Shown here piece after piece: positions 16,742 through 25,296 of a stretch of 64,000 nucleotides of DNA. The DNA is from JAFDWR01 sp038216655 (GTDB lineage: Bacteria; Armatimonadota; Fimbriimonadia; Fimbriimonadales; Fimbriimonadaceae): assembly GCA_038216655.1 (NCBI GenBank), contig JBBQPZ010000003.1, positions 1 through 64,000 on the forward strand, given 5' to 3'. A model generated the notes under the pieces. That model did not search any database. It saw nothing but the letters and a program-made list of their open reading frames with translations, and was not told the DNA's origin. Each line of letters opens with the position of its first letter. Position 1 is the stretch's first letter. The position numbers and the translations under genes were made by a program.

Positions 16742-17760
16742 CCTTGGCCGTGCTGTTCAGCAACTTGATCGCGAACTTACCGGTCATCGTCGTTTTGGTC
16801 CTCGTGATCCTCATATTTGTCCGGAGCCGACGTGAGGTCTTGTGGCGAGAGGCCTATCGACGTCTTGGCAAGAACAACTTGGCGAAAGTCGCCATGGGCA
16901 TCCTCGGTATCTACTCGACGCTGGTCATTATGGACTGCTTCTCGTGGCAGGCGTCGCGCAATGAGGAGCCTCGGACGGTGGTTGATGCCATCTTCCAGAA
17001 ACCGTTCGAGCGAACCTACTCGGCACCCCTCGCTCCGACGACCAGCGGAGAAGTGATGGATCATCCTCTTGTATCCAAGCACCTGCTCGGCACCGACAGT
17101 GTCGGGGAGGACGTGGTCTACAAGGTCATCAAGGGGATGCGGACCAGTTTCATCATTGGCGGCTTCTCCTGTTTGGTGGCGGTTCCCATCGCGCTTGTCT
17201 TCGGGCTGCTGGCAGGGTATTTCGGAAAGTGGGTGGACGACATCGTCCAATTCCTCTACACCGTATTTGGCTCGGTGCCGGACATCCTGTTGATTATCGC
17301 CATCGTCATGATGCTCGACAAGAGCATTGTCTATGTCTGCGTCGCGTTGGGTTTGACCTCATGGACCGGGTTATGCCGTCTCGTTCGGGGTGAGACTTTG
17401 AAGCACCGCGACCGGGAGTATGTGCGCGCGGCCAAGGCGCTCGGGGTCAGCGATTTCCGCATTCTCGCCAAGCACATCCTGCCCAACCTAATGCCGTCGG
17501 TGATCATCGCGGTCACGCTCCTCTTCTCCACCCTCGCCCTCTACGAGACGATCCTGAGTTACCTTGGGGTGGGGATGCCGCCGGGCTCGGGAAGCTGGGG
17601 CAACATGATCGATGCCGCCCGCGACGAGCTGACGCGCAATCCGATGGTGTGGTGGAACCTCGTATTCGCCTCTGGTGCTCTGCTGCTTCTTGTTTTGAGC
17701 CTCAACGTGCTCGCCGATGCCCTGAGGGACGCGATTGACCCGCGCTTGAGGACGCAATGA
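16738..17760 (+). CDS. dppC: peptide ABC transporter permease, DppC/OppC type
   Basis: 340 residues from GTG 16738, overlapping dppB by four bases (GTGA). An extra N-terminal helix and LGKNNLAKVAMGILGIY precede a periplasmic loop with HLLGTDSVGEDV, typical of DppC. The EAA loop is REYVRAAKALGVSDFRILAKHILPN, and YLGVGMPPGSGSWGNMI is the usual C-terminal signature. Second half of the transporter channel. Confidence 0.85.
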   Translation: MTLAVLFSNLIANLPVIVVLVLVILIFVRSRREVLWREAYRRLGKNNLAKVAMGILGIYSTLVIMDCFSWQASRNEEPRTVVDAIFQKPFERTYSAPLAPTTSGEVMDHPLVSKHLLGTDSVGEDVVYKVIKGMRTSFIIGGFSCLVAVPIALVFGLLAGYFGKWVDDIVQFLYTVFGSVPDILLIIAIVMMLDKSIVYVCVALGLTSWTGLCRLVRGETLKHRDREYVRAAKALGVSDFRILAKHILPNLMPSVIIAVTLLFSTLALYETILSYLGVGMPPGSGSWGNMIDAARDELTRNPMVWWNLVFASGALLLLVLSLNVLADALRDAIDPRLRTQ

Positions 17761-18755
17761 GCGACCTCGCCCCGGTGCTCGAAGTACGCAATCTGCGGAC
17801 GTATCTGGAGACGATTCGCGGTCGCGCCTGGCCGGTGGATGATGTCAGCTTCGATCTTCATCCGGGCAAGATCCGGGCGATCGTCGGGGAGTCGGGGTCG
17901 GGCAAATCGATTACTGCGCTGTCGATCATGCAGCTTCTGCCCGAACCGGCGGGGTTCATCGACAGCGGACAGATTCTCCTCGAAGGCAAGGACCTCCTTG
18001 ATCTCACCTGGAACGAGATGCGCCAGCATCGCGGACATGACCTCGCGATGATTTTTCAAGAGCCGATGACGAGCCTGAACCCGGTCTTCACGATCGGCAA
18101 CCAGGTCGCCGAGTCGGTGGTCGCTCACGGCGGGACCTGGGAGCAAGGCAAGAAGCGCGCGCTCGAGCTCCTCGAACGCGTCGGCATGGAGCGCCCCGAG
18201 CTGGTCCTGCGGCAGTATCCGCACGAACTCTCGGGCGGGATGCGCCAGCGTGTGATGATCGCGATCGCCCTCGCCAACCGGCCCAAGGTCCTCATCGCCG
18301 ACGAGCCCACCACCGCGCTCGACGTCACCGTCCAAGCTCAGATCCTCTCCCTCATGCGCGAGATTCAGAAGGAGATGGGGATGGCGATCCTGCTCATCAC
18401 CCACGACCTCGGTGTGGTTGCCGAGATGGCCGACGACGTCTCGGTGATGTATGCGGGCAAGATCGTCGAGGACGCACCGGTGCGTGACCTGTTCCGCAGC
18501 CCGCAGCATCCCTACACGATCGACCTGCTGGAGAGCCTCCCCGCACGGCAGCACCGGGGCCAAGACCTTGCCGTTATCGAAGGCAACGTCCCCGCTGCCA
18601 CCGCTTGGCCCGCGGGATGTCGGTACGCGAACCGCTGCCAATACTGCATCCCGGCCTGCACCGAGGGCGAGATCCCGATGGTGACGGTCAACGGCGTGAC
18701 CGATGCTCGCTGCATACGGATCGGCCAGTTCCAGCGCGGCGGGGTGAAGGCGTGA
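17757..18755 (+). CDS. dppD: peptide ABC transporter ATP-binding protein, DppD/OppD type
   Basis: 332 residues, ATG overlapping the dppC stop (ATGA). Walker A GESGSGKS, Q-loop FQEPMTSLNPV, signature LSGGMRQRVMIA, Walker B VLIADEPTTALDV and the switch His in LLITHDLG. The C-terminal OppD extension carries Cys residues (CRYANRCQYCIPAC) that in relatives bind an Fe-S cluster. It hydrolyses ATP on the cytoplasmic face together with the DppF-type partner. Confidence 0.88.
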   Translation: MSDLAPVLEVRNLRTYLETIRGRAWPVDDVSFDLHPGKIRAIVGESGSGKSITALSIMQLLPEPAGFIDSGQILLEGKDLLDLTWNEMRQHRGHDLAMIFQEPMTSLNPVFTIGNQVAESVVAHGGTWEQGKKRALELLERVGMERPELVLRQYPHELSGGMRQRVMIAIALANRPKVLIADEPTTALDVTVQAQILSLMREIQKEMGMAILLITHDLGVVAEMADDVSVMYAGKIVEDAPVRDLFRSPQHPYTIDLLESLPARQHRGQDLAVIEGNVPAATAWPAGCRYANRCQYCIPACTEGEIPMVTVNGVTDARCIRIGQFQRGGVKA

Positions 18756-19567
18756 GTCAGCCGATTCTCCAGATCGAGCATCTTGGCAAGGTCTTTGGCC
18801 GGGCGCGCGGGTTCCTGCGGAAGGATAGTCAGAAGGAAGCGGTCAAGGACGTCTCGCTCGATGTGAATGAGGGCCAGACGGTTGCCCTGGTCGGCGAGTC
18901 CGGGTCGGGTAAGTCAACCGTTGGTTTGATGGCTCTCGGGCTGCTGGCACCGTCAAGCGGACGGGTGATCTTCGACGGCACGAGCGTGGTTGACCTCGGT
19001 GGCGCGGAGCGCCTTGCTCTTCGCCGGAAGATCCAGGTCGTGTTCCAGGATCCTTACGGTAGCCTGAACGGCCGCATGACCGTACGCGAGGCCCTGACCG
19101 AGGGGATGATGATCCATCGCATCGGCACCTCCGATGCGGACCGTGAGGCCCGCGCGGCCGTACTGCTTGAGGACGTCGGCCTCACGCCCGAGGCGCTTAA
19201 CCGCTACCCCCACGAGTTCTCCGGCGGGCAACGTCAGCGCGTCGCGATCGCGCGGGCGCTCTCGGTTGAGCCGAAGTTCATCGTCCTCGACGAGCCGACG
19301 AGTGCGCTGGACGTATCGGTCCAAAGCCAGGTCTTGAACCTGCTACGCCGGTTACAGCGCGACCGCGGACTGTCCTACCTCTTCATCACCCACAACCTGG
19401 CGGTCGTGGAATACATGGCCGATTACGTGTGCGTCATGAGCAAGGGCGAGATCGTCGAGCGCGGCGGCATTGAGGCGATCTTTGACACGCCGCAGCAGGA
19501 CTATACTAAAGGCCTCCTCAACTCGATTCCCTCGATCGATCCAGAGGCTCGGAGACTAGGAGCATGA
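18752..19567 (+). CDS. dppF: peptide ABC transporter ATP-binding protein, DppF/OppF type
   Basis: 271 residues from a GTG at 18752 that overlaps the dppD stop (GTGA); the frame is open further upstream, but the protein proper begins VSQPILQIEHLGKVFG. Walker A GESGSGKS, VVFQDPYGSLNGRMTV, signature FSGGQRQRVAIARAL, Walker B FIVLDEPTSALDVS, switch FITHNLAVV. It ends soon after YTKGLLNSIPSID without the usual longer C-terminal region. Partner of DppD. Confidence 0.87.
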   Translation: MSQPILQIEHLGKVFGRARGFLRKDSQKEAVKDVSLDVNEGQTVALVGESGSGKSTVGLMALGLLAPSSGRVIFDGTSVVDLGGAERLALRRKIQVVFQDPYGSLNGRMTVREALTEGMMIHRIGTSDADREARAAVLLEDVGLTPEALNRYPHEFSGGQRQRVAIARALSVEPKFIVLDEPTSALDVSVQSQVLNLLRRLQRDRGLSYLFITHNLAVVEYMADYVCVMSKGEIVERGGIEAIFDTPQQDYTKGLLNSIPSIDPEARRLGA

Positions 19568-19815
19568 TTCACTTCTTCAAAGCCCTCGGCGCCTGGTTCC
19601 TGGTCGGTCTCGTCGTGGGGGCGTACGCGGGCTGGAACATCGGCCGTAAGCGCCAGGCGACCGACGCCATCTTCGGCTGGATCGCGGTGATCGGGGTGTT
19701 TGCTCTGGTGTTCTTCGCGAACGGGTTCGGAGCGTTCCTGCCTCGTTTCTTGGGTTACGTCATCGCCGCACCAATCGGGCTCCTCGCCGCTTACTCGATG
19801 GCGAAAGCGACATAG
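19564..19815 (+). CDS. small membrane protein in the peptide transporter operon
   Basis: 83 residues, ATG overlapping the dppF stop (ATGA). Two to three membrane helices (ALGAWFLVGLVVGAYAGW; FGWIAVIGVFALVFFANGF; LGYVIAAPIGLLAAYS) with a basic IGRKRQ loop. No family recognised. The overlapping start shows it is made with the transporter, perhaps as an accessory or simply as the operon's last gene. After it, 19816-20015 holds no gene. Confidence 0.65.
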   Translation: MIHFFKALGAWFLVGLVVGAYAGWNIGRKRQATDAIFGWIAVIGVFALVFFANGFGAFLPRFLGYVIAAPIGLLAAYSMAKAT

Positions 19816-20015
19816 TTCGGCCCCCCTCGCGTAAGCCCGCCAGCTGAGCAAAGCCTGCGCGCAGAAGGACTCCGGATCCCGGCCCCCATGATTGTATCTG
19901 GGTTCAAGTGAGCATCCTGCATCACGGCTACCGCGGGGATTTGCGGTCCTTCGACTTCATGCCTTCGGTAGGGCACGGCATTTTGCTCAGGATGAAGGAG
20001 GGTGCACCCCGTGCT

Positions 20016-20231
20016 TTAGCTTTCTTTCGCTTTCTCCAACTCAGTGATCCGGGCCTGAAGCTCGCGGACCATCGCGATCAAACGGGCGACGTCGCGACCC
20101 TCCCACTTGATATCCCGCCCCGCCCAGCGCTCCCAGTCGATTAGCTCCTGCTCCGTAAGCTCGCGATGCTCCGCCATGGCGTTAGCGTACTTAGTCGGAA
20201 CGGGCTGAAGGTTTGGATTTTTCCGAGGCAA
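20016..20231 (-). CDS. small hypothetical protein with C-terminal coiled coil
   Basis: 71 residues from a TTG at 20231 preceded by a G-rich run; an ATG at 20177 would give 53 residues (MAEHRELTEQELIDWERW). The C-terminus VARLIAMVRELQARITELEKAKES is a short coiled coil. Charged, no signal or membrane segment, no family recognised. Faces away from the ABC operon. Confidence 0.4.
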   Translation of the reverse strand: MPRKNPNLQPVPTKYANAMAEHRELTEQELIDWERWAGRDIKWEGRDVARLIAMVRELQARITELEKAKES

Positions 20232-20445
20232 GCCGCCCCCCCCCGGTCAGAAGCTAACTGACCAGTTGGTTGACCAAAAGCATTTCCCGGCATATAGAGA
20301 TATGGCCCAAAACGGAACACGGCACACCGTCGTCGCCGGCCGCCGCCGCCCCAAAAGCGTTCCCACATTCCCAACGTGGGTAAGCACGTGTGAGAGTGAA
20401 AACGTAGAGTAGCGAGGACTCGCTCGGAGGAGGCTTAAGATGGAT

Positions 20446-20588
20446 GGAGGGCGAGGCTCCGTCCGAGCCGCTCGGATTGCGGCGGGCTCTCTCCGATCAG
20501 GTGCCAGATCCCTTGCAAAGTTGTTCGGAATCCTGCCTTCGCGGCTAAAAAGGATTGGTGATTAGGCTCGGACGGAGCCTCGCCCTCC
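20446..20588. repeat. inverted repeat with perfect 24-bp arms, dispersed family
   Basis: The 24 bases at 20446-20469 (core GCGAGGCTCCGTCCGAGCC) recur as exact reverse complement at 20565-20588, with 95 bases between. The same core occurs again at about 58450-58468 inside the 3' end of the SulP gene. No T-run follows, so it is not a plain terminator. Between 20232 and 20601 no gene is seen. Confidence 0.75.
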
Positions 20589-20619
20589 AACTCAAGGCAG
20601 TTTGACGGATAATCCTTGC

Positions 20620-21066
20620 ATGGGCGAGAGTCAGGCGTGGAGGTGGATGAGCGACCGCCAACGGTGGCGAGCCGTGTCGATCACGTTCGTTCTGCTCTTT
20701 TGCGGAGCGTCACTCTGGCTCTATGCTGCCGGCGGCGGATTCATTCCCCTCCCCAAAACTTATGACTCACGTCTCGTCGGGAATTGGAAATCGGAGCAAG
20801 TCTCTGGCGGTGAGGTAGTCCGTCGCACGTGTGTTTTTCGAATGGATGGGACCGGCGAGGCCTTCCTCAGCGACCGGCTGATCTGTCCGTTCCGATGGGG
20901 AACCGAAGATGGAGTGTTGTATCTGAAGTAGCGAATCAGCAATGTCACAGGTCTCCATGCCGCTTACGAGATCAAGGGTGGTGACGTGGAACTCAACTTT
21001 GAGGGGACGGGCCTCGGAATTATCCCGCCTTCACCCATGCAACGCTACGCCACGAAGGCGCGGTAG
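20620..21066 (+). pseudogene. small membrane-anchored lipocalin-like protein interrupted by an in-frame TAG
   Basis: From ATG 20620 (TTG 20602 possible) the frame gives a membrane helix (VSITFVLLFCGASLWLYAAGG) then DSRLVGNWKSEQVSGGEVVRRTCVFRMDG, as in the small lipocalin-like proteins elsewhere in this window. A TAG stops it at 20929-20931. In the same frame the coding sense continues directly (ISNVTGLHAAYEIKGGDVELNFEG ... MQRYATKAR) to a TAG at 21064-21066; one base change would restore a ~148-residue protein. It overlaps the end of the convergent TauE-like gene by 22 bases. I read it as a recent nonsense mutation; readthrough or a sequencing error are alternatives. Confidence 0.6.
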
Positions 21067-21812
21067 GCGAAGTAGAGGGCCATTCCGATCCCGTAGATCG
21101 CGATGGCAAGGCGCATCTTCTCGGGGTTGAAGCGCTGAGAAACCCGCGCCGCGACGAAACCGCCGATGAGGGACCCGACGGTCAGCCAGATTGCTGGCTG
21201 GAGGTCCACCAAGCCTTGCGAGATGAACACCGCCGAGCAGGAGAAGTTGATGATCAGGCCGAGCCAGTTCTTCACCGCGTTCAGCTCGTGGATCGTGCCT
21301 TCCATGTACAGCGCGAACGCGGCGAGCATCATGATCCCCATCCCCGCCCCGAAGTAGCCGCCATACGCCGAGACCAAAAACTGCAGGCCCCAGCCGTAGG
21401 GCGCGGGCAGCTTCTCGTGGCGAGAGAGCACGAATGCCTTCACCTTCGGCTGAAACAGGAGGAGCAGGGAAGCGACCAGGATGAGCACCGGGATGACGTC
21501 GCGGAAGACCTTATTCGAGGTCGATAGGAGCAGCCACGCGCCGGTGAGGGAGCCGAGTAGGGTGGGCAGGATCAGCAGCTTCAGGTGGTGCTTGGTCTTG
21601 CCGAGGAGGTTCTTGAACCCGAGTCCGCCGGTGAGGGAGCCGGGCCAGAGGGCGACCGAGTTGGTGGCGTTCGCCACCTTCTCGCCGAGGCGGAGGGCCA
21701 CCGTGAGGGTCGGAAAAGAGATGAGCGAGCCGCCGCCCGCGACGGCGTTGATGCCACTCGCGACCGCGCCGACCCCGACGAGCAGCAGGGCCTGGGGCGG
21801 CCCGACGGTCAG
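21045..21812 (-). CDS. TauE/SafE family membrane transporter (probable CTG start)
   Basis: TauE/SafE (DUF81) permeases carry sulfite, organosulfonates or similar small anions across the inner membrane. The protein has eight or so helices and the repeat signatures GGGSLISFPTL near the front and YFGAGMGIMMLAAFALY in the second half. The first GTG (21701) would delete the whole first helix and half of the first signature. The coding sense continues upstream without ATG, GTG or TTG to a CTG at 21812 whose last bases overlap the ribH stop (CTGA). That start gives 255 residues, the family norm. So I place the start there and infer coupling to ribH. Substrate unknown. Confidence 0.7.
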   Translation of the reverse strand: MTVGPPQALLLVGVGAVASGINAVAGGGSLISFPTLTVALRLGEKVANATNSVALWPGSLTGGLGFKNLLGKTKHHLKLLILPTLLGSLTGAWLLLSTSNKVFRDVIPVLILVASLLLLFQPKVKAFVLSRHEKLPAPYGWGLQFLVSAYGGYFGAGMGIMMLAAFALYMEGTIHELNAVKNWLGLIINFSCSAVFISQGLVDLQPAIWLTVGSLIGGFVAARVSQRFNPEKMRLAIAIYGIGMALYFAYRAFVA

Positions 21813-22267
21813 AGTTGCCCCAGCACGGACATCAGCTCAACCGCGGCCTGCGCCGCCTCGCGCCCCTTGTTGCCATGCTTCATGCCGGATCGGTCAACCG
21901 CCTGCTCCATTGTGTCGGGCGTCAAAACACCCCACCCGATCGGCACCCGGTGATTGACCTGGAGCCCCATCAACGCACTGGAGACATCGCCGCCGAGAAG
22001 CTTGGCATGCGGGGTCTGGCCTTGCAAGATGCAGCCGAGACATATGACCGCGTCGGGCTTGGTCTTGCGCTCAAGTAGCGCTGAGACCACCGGAGGCATC
22101 TCCCAGGTCCCGGGGACGTGGATGACCTCGACCTCAGGCTCGCCGAGGCGACGGAGTTCATCCAAAGCGCCTTCGAGAAGCTCCTTGGTAACGATCTCGT
22201 TCCAGCGGCTGACCACAATCGCCACCCGCTTGCCCGAAGCATCCATCCGACCGTGAACGGTTTTCAC
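21809..22267 (-). CDS. ribH: 6,7-dimethyl-8-ribityllumazine synthase
   Basis: 152 residues from GTG 22267 (MKTVHGRMDASGKRVAIVVSRWN, the family N-terminus); the frame is open far upstream but without coding sense. It condenses the ribitylaminouracil with dihydroxybutanone phosphate, the penultimate riboflavin step. Seen: VPGTWEMP near the active site, CLGCILQGQTPH with the catalytic His, and GVLT followed by EQAVDR. Riboflavin genes are scattered here: ribF at 46.6 kb and ribBA at 58.8 kb. Only a weak ribosome site; no FMN riboswitch is recognisable upstream. Confidence 0.88.
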   Translation of the reverse strand: MKTVHGRMDASGKRVAIVVSRWNEIVTKELLEGALDELRRLGEPEVEVIHVPGTWEMPPVVSALLERKTKPDAVICLGCILQGQTPHAKLLGGDVSSALMGLQVNHRVPIGWGVLTPDTMEQAVDRSGMKHGNKGREAAQAAVELMSVLGQL

Positions 22268-22423
22268 AATTTTGATTATGGCGATTTCCCGCACATCGCC
22301 ATCCTGTGTGGAACACCGAGCCTGCGGCAAAGGTGTGGAGTCGAAGGATCTCGGATACCCACAACAACCTCGGGCCGATCCCAGGGCCTTGGCTTGTTGA
22401 GCGTCGCCGACGTACCATAGATT

Positions 22424-22645
22424 GTGCCGACGTTCGATAAGGAATGGATCCGAAGCCAGAGAGCGCAGGGTTGGGGGCTGATCGCAGCATTCTTCGCGGT
22501 ACCCGCGTTCGTGACTGGATGGCTCTATGCGTTCGGCGCACCCATGATGCCTGCACTCAATCCACCGTTCGGTTGGGCTTGCTTTGTGTTTAGCGGTGTA
22601 CTTGCGATCACTGCGTACTTGCCTTTCCGCCGTTCTCGCTCCTAG
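22424..22645 (+). CDS. small two-helix membrane protein, hypothetical
   Basis: 73 residues from GTG 22424: soluble start MPTFDKEWIRSQRAQ, then two hydrophobic helices (LIAAFFAVPAFVTGWLYAF; FGWACFVFSGVLAITAYL) and a basic end. No strong ribosome site; no family recognised. It is divergent from ribH. Confidence 0.4.
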   Translation: MPTFDKEWIRSQRAQGWGLIAAFFAVPAFVTGWLYAFGAPMMPALNPPFGWACFVFSGVLAITAYLPFRRSRS

Positions 22646-23207
22646 ATTCCAGTCCGGTGCCAAGTTTGTTCGGGACTGCAATTGACCGAGTAATTGGGGG
22701 TGCCTCCCGGCAAACCGTGCCTCTGAGCAACGGCTGGGGCCCCTGCAAATTCGACGGAAGGTTCGTGGAGGTAACCGGGACCGCTGACGCTCCTGTCGGC
22801 GGAGCCTCGCAATCACAATCAAACCGGAAACAAGAACAAGCCCAGTCCAGGCAGGATTTATCCGGCTCCTCCCCCGCCCCCGGGGGAGGTTGGGAGAGGG
22901 CCAACCGCCACCCATACTTAGTAGCGCAGGTTTTTCGAACCTGTGTCTCCAAGAAAGTTGGTTGACTTCCCCGCCTCCTGAGAACAAGTAAACACAAGAT
23001 CTGCGAACTGCGGGACGTAGTGAGCCAGACGACAAGGGATGATGACGCGAACCCCAAAGGGGAGCCCATCATCAGCAGCTCGGTTACCCAGATTGCCAAC
23101 GTGGGTAAGCAGTGCAAATGACGAATGACGGAATGACAACAGATTCAAGAACGGCCATTTGCCTCCGAATGACAATGTACGAAAACCGAATGACAAACCC
23201 AAAGCGG
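22646..23207. other. ~560-base non-coding stretch with repeats
   Basis: No supportable gene. It contains a GC palindrome at about 22867-22890 (CTCCCCCGCCCCCGGGGGAG), a hairpin motif TTACCCA..TGGGTAA near 23085-23108 whose right half (CCAACGTGGGTAAGCA, 23096-23111) recurs at 20371-20386, and several GAATGAC words at 23120-23195. Apparently a landing place for small repeats between divergent gene groups. Confidence 0.5.
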
Positions 23208-23939
23208 CTAGGGTAGAAGCGGCCGGATCGTGCGCTCCCAGCGCTGCCAGTTCTTGCCCGCCCGAACCCTCGTCGCGAGCGGTTCAGGCAGGTTCGGCGA
23301 CAGCCAGTCGTAGTGGGTCTGCAACCGCATCCGCTCCGTCTTTGGCAGCTCGATCGCCTTCAGCCGAACGCCCTGCGCGATCTCGTACCAGACCAGGTTC
23401 GACCATATCCGCTGGCTTGGATACTGACGTGCGATCGTCTTCTTAAACCGCTGTTCGGCGACGTCCAACGAAACCACCTCCTGGCCCGTGGGGTCGGCGA
23501 AGCGATTGAGCCGCTGGAATCGGCGCAGATAGGCGTGATAGAACGGCACCTCCAAAACGGGGCCCGAGAAACTCTGGTTCACCAGATAATTTGTCGCGTC
23601 GTGATCGAGATGCCCCTGTTCGAACGCCCCGCAAACCACTCGGTCCGGGCGCGCCCTAGCGATCCATTCGCCGTAGGGGCCAAGCAGTTGGGGGATGTGG
23701 TCGACCACACCTTGGTCGGGCGCGCCGAAAAAATGCCGATGCGAAAGAGGCACACCAAGCAGCTCGGCAACCTTGTGCGCCTCGCGCTCGCGGATATCGT
23801 TGCTGTGCGACCAACTGAGGAACACCTTGTTTCCTTGAGAGGTCAGCCGCTGGATCCACGCGCAGATCGAAATCTCGTCGTCTGGGTGGGTCATGCAAAA
23901 CAGCCACCGCAGGTTCGGATCGGGGTCGAAGAGCTTCAT
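23208..23939 (-). CDS. PIG-L/LmbE-family N-acetylglucosamine-type deacetylase
   Basis: 243 residues, ATG overlapping the rfaE2 stop (ATGA). The LmbE zinc motif HPDDE is at residues 18-22 and the third ligand region is GHLDHDAT. Relatives deacetylate GlcNAc-containing sugars or lipids. As last gene of the LPS operon it probably acts on a lipid A or core sugar, or on a surface glycoconjugate; this target is inference. Confidence 0.75.
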   Translation of the reverse strand: MKLFDPDPNLRWLFCMTHPDDEISICAWIQRLTSQGNKVFLSWSHSNDIREREAHKVAELLGVPLSHRHFFGAPDQGVVDHIPQLLGPYGEWIARARPDRVVCGAFEQGHLDHDATNYLVNQSFSGPVLEVPFYHAYLRRFQRLNRFADPTGQEVVSLDVAEQRFKKTIARQYPSQRIWSNLVWYEIAQGVRLKAIELPKTERMRLQTHYDWLSPNLPEPLATRVRAGKNWQRWERTIRPLLP

Positions 23940-24385
23940 TCCAGTCCGAGCTTCTTGAGCACCGCCGTGGTCGACCGTCCAGGCACCAGCGGTACGATCA
24001 CGACCTCGCCGCCGTAGGCGCGGACGATCGGCGTCTCCGACATCGTCTCAGGATCGTAGTCCCCGCCCTTGACGTGAACGTCCGGCTTCAGAAGCGAGAT
24101 CAAAGCAGAAGGGGTGTCCTCGTCGAACGCCACCGTCGCGTCCACCGAGCGCAGACCCTCAAGCACCTCGGCGCGATCCCCGAGGGGATTGATCGGTCGA
24201 TCATCGCCCTTCCCGAGCCGTCGCACCGAGGCATCAGTATTCAAGCCGACGATCAAGAGATCGCCAAGCGAACGTGCATGGGCCAGATACCGCACGTGCC
24301 CCGCGTGCAAAACATCGAACACGCCGTTCGTGAAGACCAGCCGCCGACCGGCACGCAGGCGCAGGGCCTCGTCGATTGAGATCAA
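23936..24385 (-). CDS. rfaE2: D-glycero-beta-D-manno-heptose 1-phosphate adenylyltransferase
   Basis: 149 residues from a TTG at 24385 that overlaps the previous stop (TTGA) and has GGAGG four bases upstream. Cytidylyltransferase fold: FTNGVFDVLHAGHVRYL with the HxGH nucleotide-binding motif, VGLNTDASVRRLGKG, RAEVLEGLRSVD and VKGGDYDPETM. It activates heptose-1-phosphate as ADP-heptose for the LPS inner core. Only the adenylyltransferase half of HldE is present; the kinase must be elsewhere. A neighbour of two GT9 genes, which fits. Confidence 0.85.
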   Translation of the reverse strand: MISIDEALRLRAGRRLVFTNGVFDVLHAGHVRYLAHARSLGDLLIVGLNTDASVRRLGKGDDRPINPLGDRAEVLEGLRSVDATVAFDEDTPSALISLLKPDVHVKGGDYDPETMSETPIVRAYGGEVVIVPLVPGRSTTAVLKKLGLE

Positions 24386-25296
24386 AGCGCCTCCATTACC
24401 GAGCGGTATACCGCTTCCACCGAGATGTTCGACAGACCGGCGGGATCGTAGTGACACCGATTAATCTGGCCGTAAGGACAAGAACGCCGAGGATTCGTGA
24501 TCGAATACAGCCCGACGGCGGGGACGCTGAGAGCGGCGGCCAAGTGGGTCGAGCCTGTATCTCCGCCCACGTGAGCTTTCGCCAAAGAAACCAAAGCGAC
24601 CAGCTCGCGCACTGAGGTCTGGCCCGCCAGGGACACTCCTGCGCCGCCGGTCTGACTCAAGACCTCCTCGTGTGCGAGGATATCGTCCTTGGCGCCGATC
24701 AAGGCGCAGCCGATCCCGTCAGCCCGCAGCCGAACGATGAGCCCGGCGACATGCTCAGGCGGCCACCGCTTGGTCACCCACCCCGCTCCCGGGTTGATCA
24801 GCACCGTTGCATCGCCAAGCAACCCGCGCATTTTGGCTAGGTCATCGACCTGAGGCTTGAGGTGAAAGGCGGCGGACTCGCCGCCTCCCACCGCCCGGGC
24901 GACATCAACGTACTGATCCACGATGTGGAAAGAAGAAGCGTCCGGCATCACGCGGGACGAGAACAGCATCGACCCCTCGCGCTGCCAGTGGTAACCCACC
25001 CGATTCTTCGAGCGAGCCCGCGCGGTGGCGAGCGCGCTCTTCATCAGCCCTTGCATCTCGAGGATCGCGTCGAAGGGCTCGGGATGGGTCGGCCAGGTGG
25101 CCGGCTTCAAACCCGGCTTCGTGCGCACGACCTCGTCGACGTCGGGACAGCAATCCACGATCCCCGCGAACCGAGGATCGCAGACCCAAGTGATGTGGCT
25201 GTCCGGAAACGCCTCCTTGAGCGAGGCCGCCACCGGCAGGGTGCAGACCACGTCGCCGAGCGCCGACAAGCGGCTAATTAGGAAGCGGGGCATCAA
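24382..25296 (-). CDS. GT9 heptosyltransferase-like glycosyltransferase (second of two)
   Basis: 304 residues. GT-B fold of the WaaC/WaaF family: start FLISRLSALGDVVCTLPVAASLKEAFP, then ITWVCDPRFAGIVD, INPGAGWVTKRWPPEHVAGL in the middle and the donor-binding GGDTGSTHLAAALSVPAVGLYSITNP. It overlaps the previous GT9 gene by 23 bases and the TTG of rfaE2 by four. Transfers heptose (or a related sugar) from ADP-heptose to the LPS core at the inner face of the cytoplasmic membrane. Which of the two genes is the I or II enzyme cannot be told. Confidence 0.78.
   Translation of the reverse strand: MMPRFLISRLSALGDVVCTLPVAASLKEAFPDSHITWVCDPRFAGIVDCCPDVDEVVRTKPGLKPATWPTHPEPFDAILEMQGLMKSALATARARSKNRVGYHWQREGSMLFSSRVMPDASSFHIVDQYVDVARAVGGGESAAFHLKPQVDDLAKMRGLLGDATVLINPGAGWVTKRWPPEHVAGLIVRLRADGIGCALIGAKDDILAHEEVLSQTGGAGVSLAGQTSVRELVALVSLAKAHVGGDTGSTHLAAALSVPAVGLYSITNPRRSCPYGQINRCHYDPAGLSNISVEAVYRSVMEAL

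Noticed and set aside
17559..18641. Long antisense open frame of 360 codons opposite dppC/dppD
   Set aside because: Mirror of a high-GC coding region; no ribosome site or domain. The sense strand carries clear ABC transporter motifs.
20929..20931. TAG reassigned to an amino acid (also at 7977-7979)
   Set aside because: TAG is used as the normal stop of other intact genes in the window, and prfA, which reads TAG, is present and looks functional.
21809..23035. 408-codon frame containing ribH as one protein
   Set aside because: Only the last 152 codons show lumazine synthase; the part above 22267 crosses repeats and has no coding sense.
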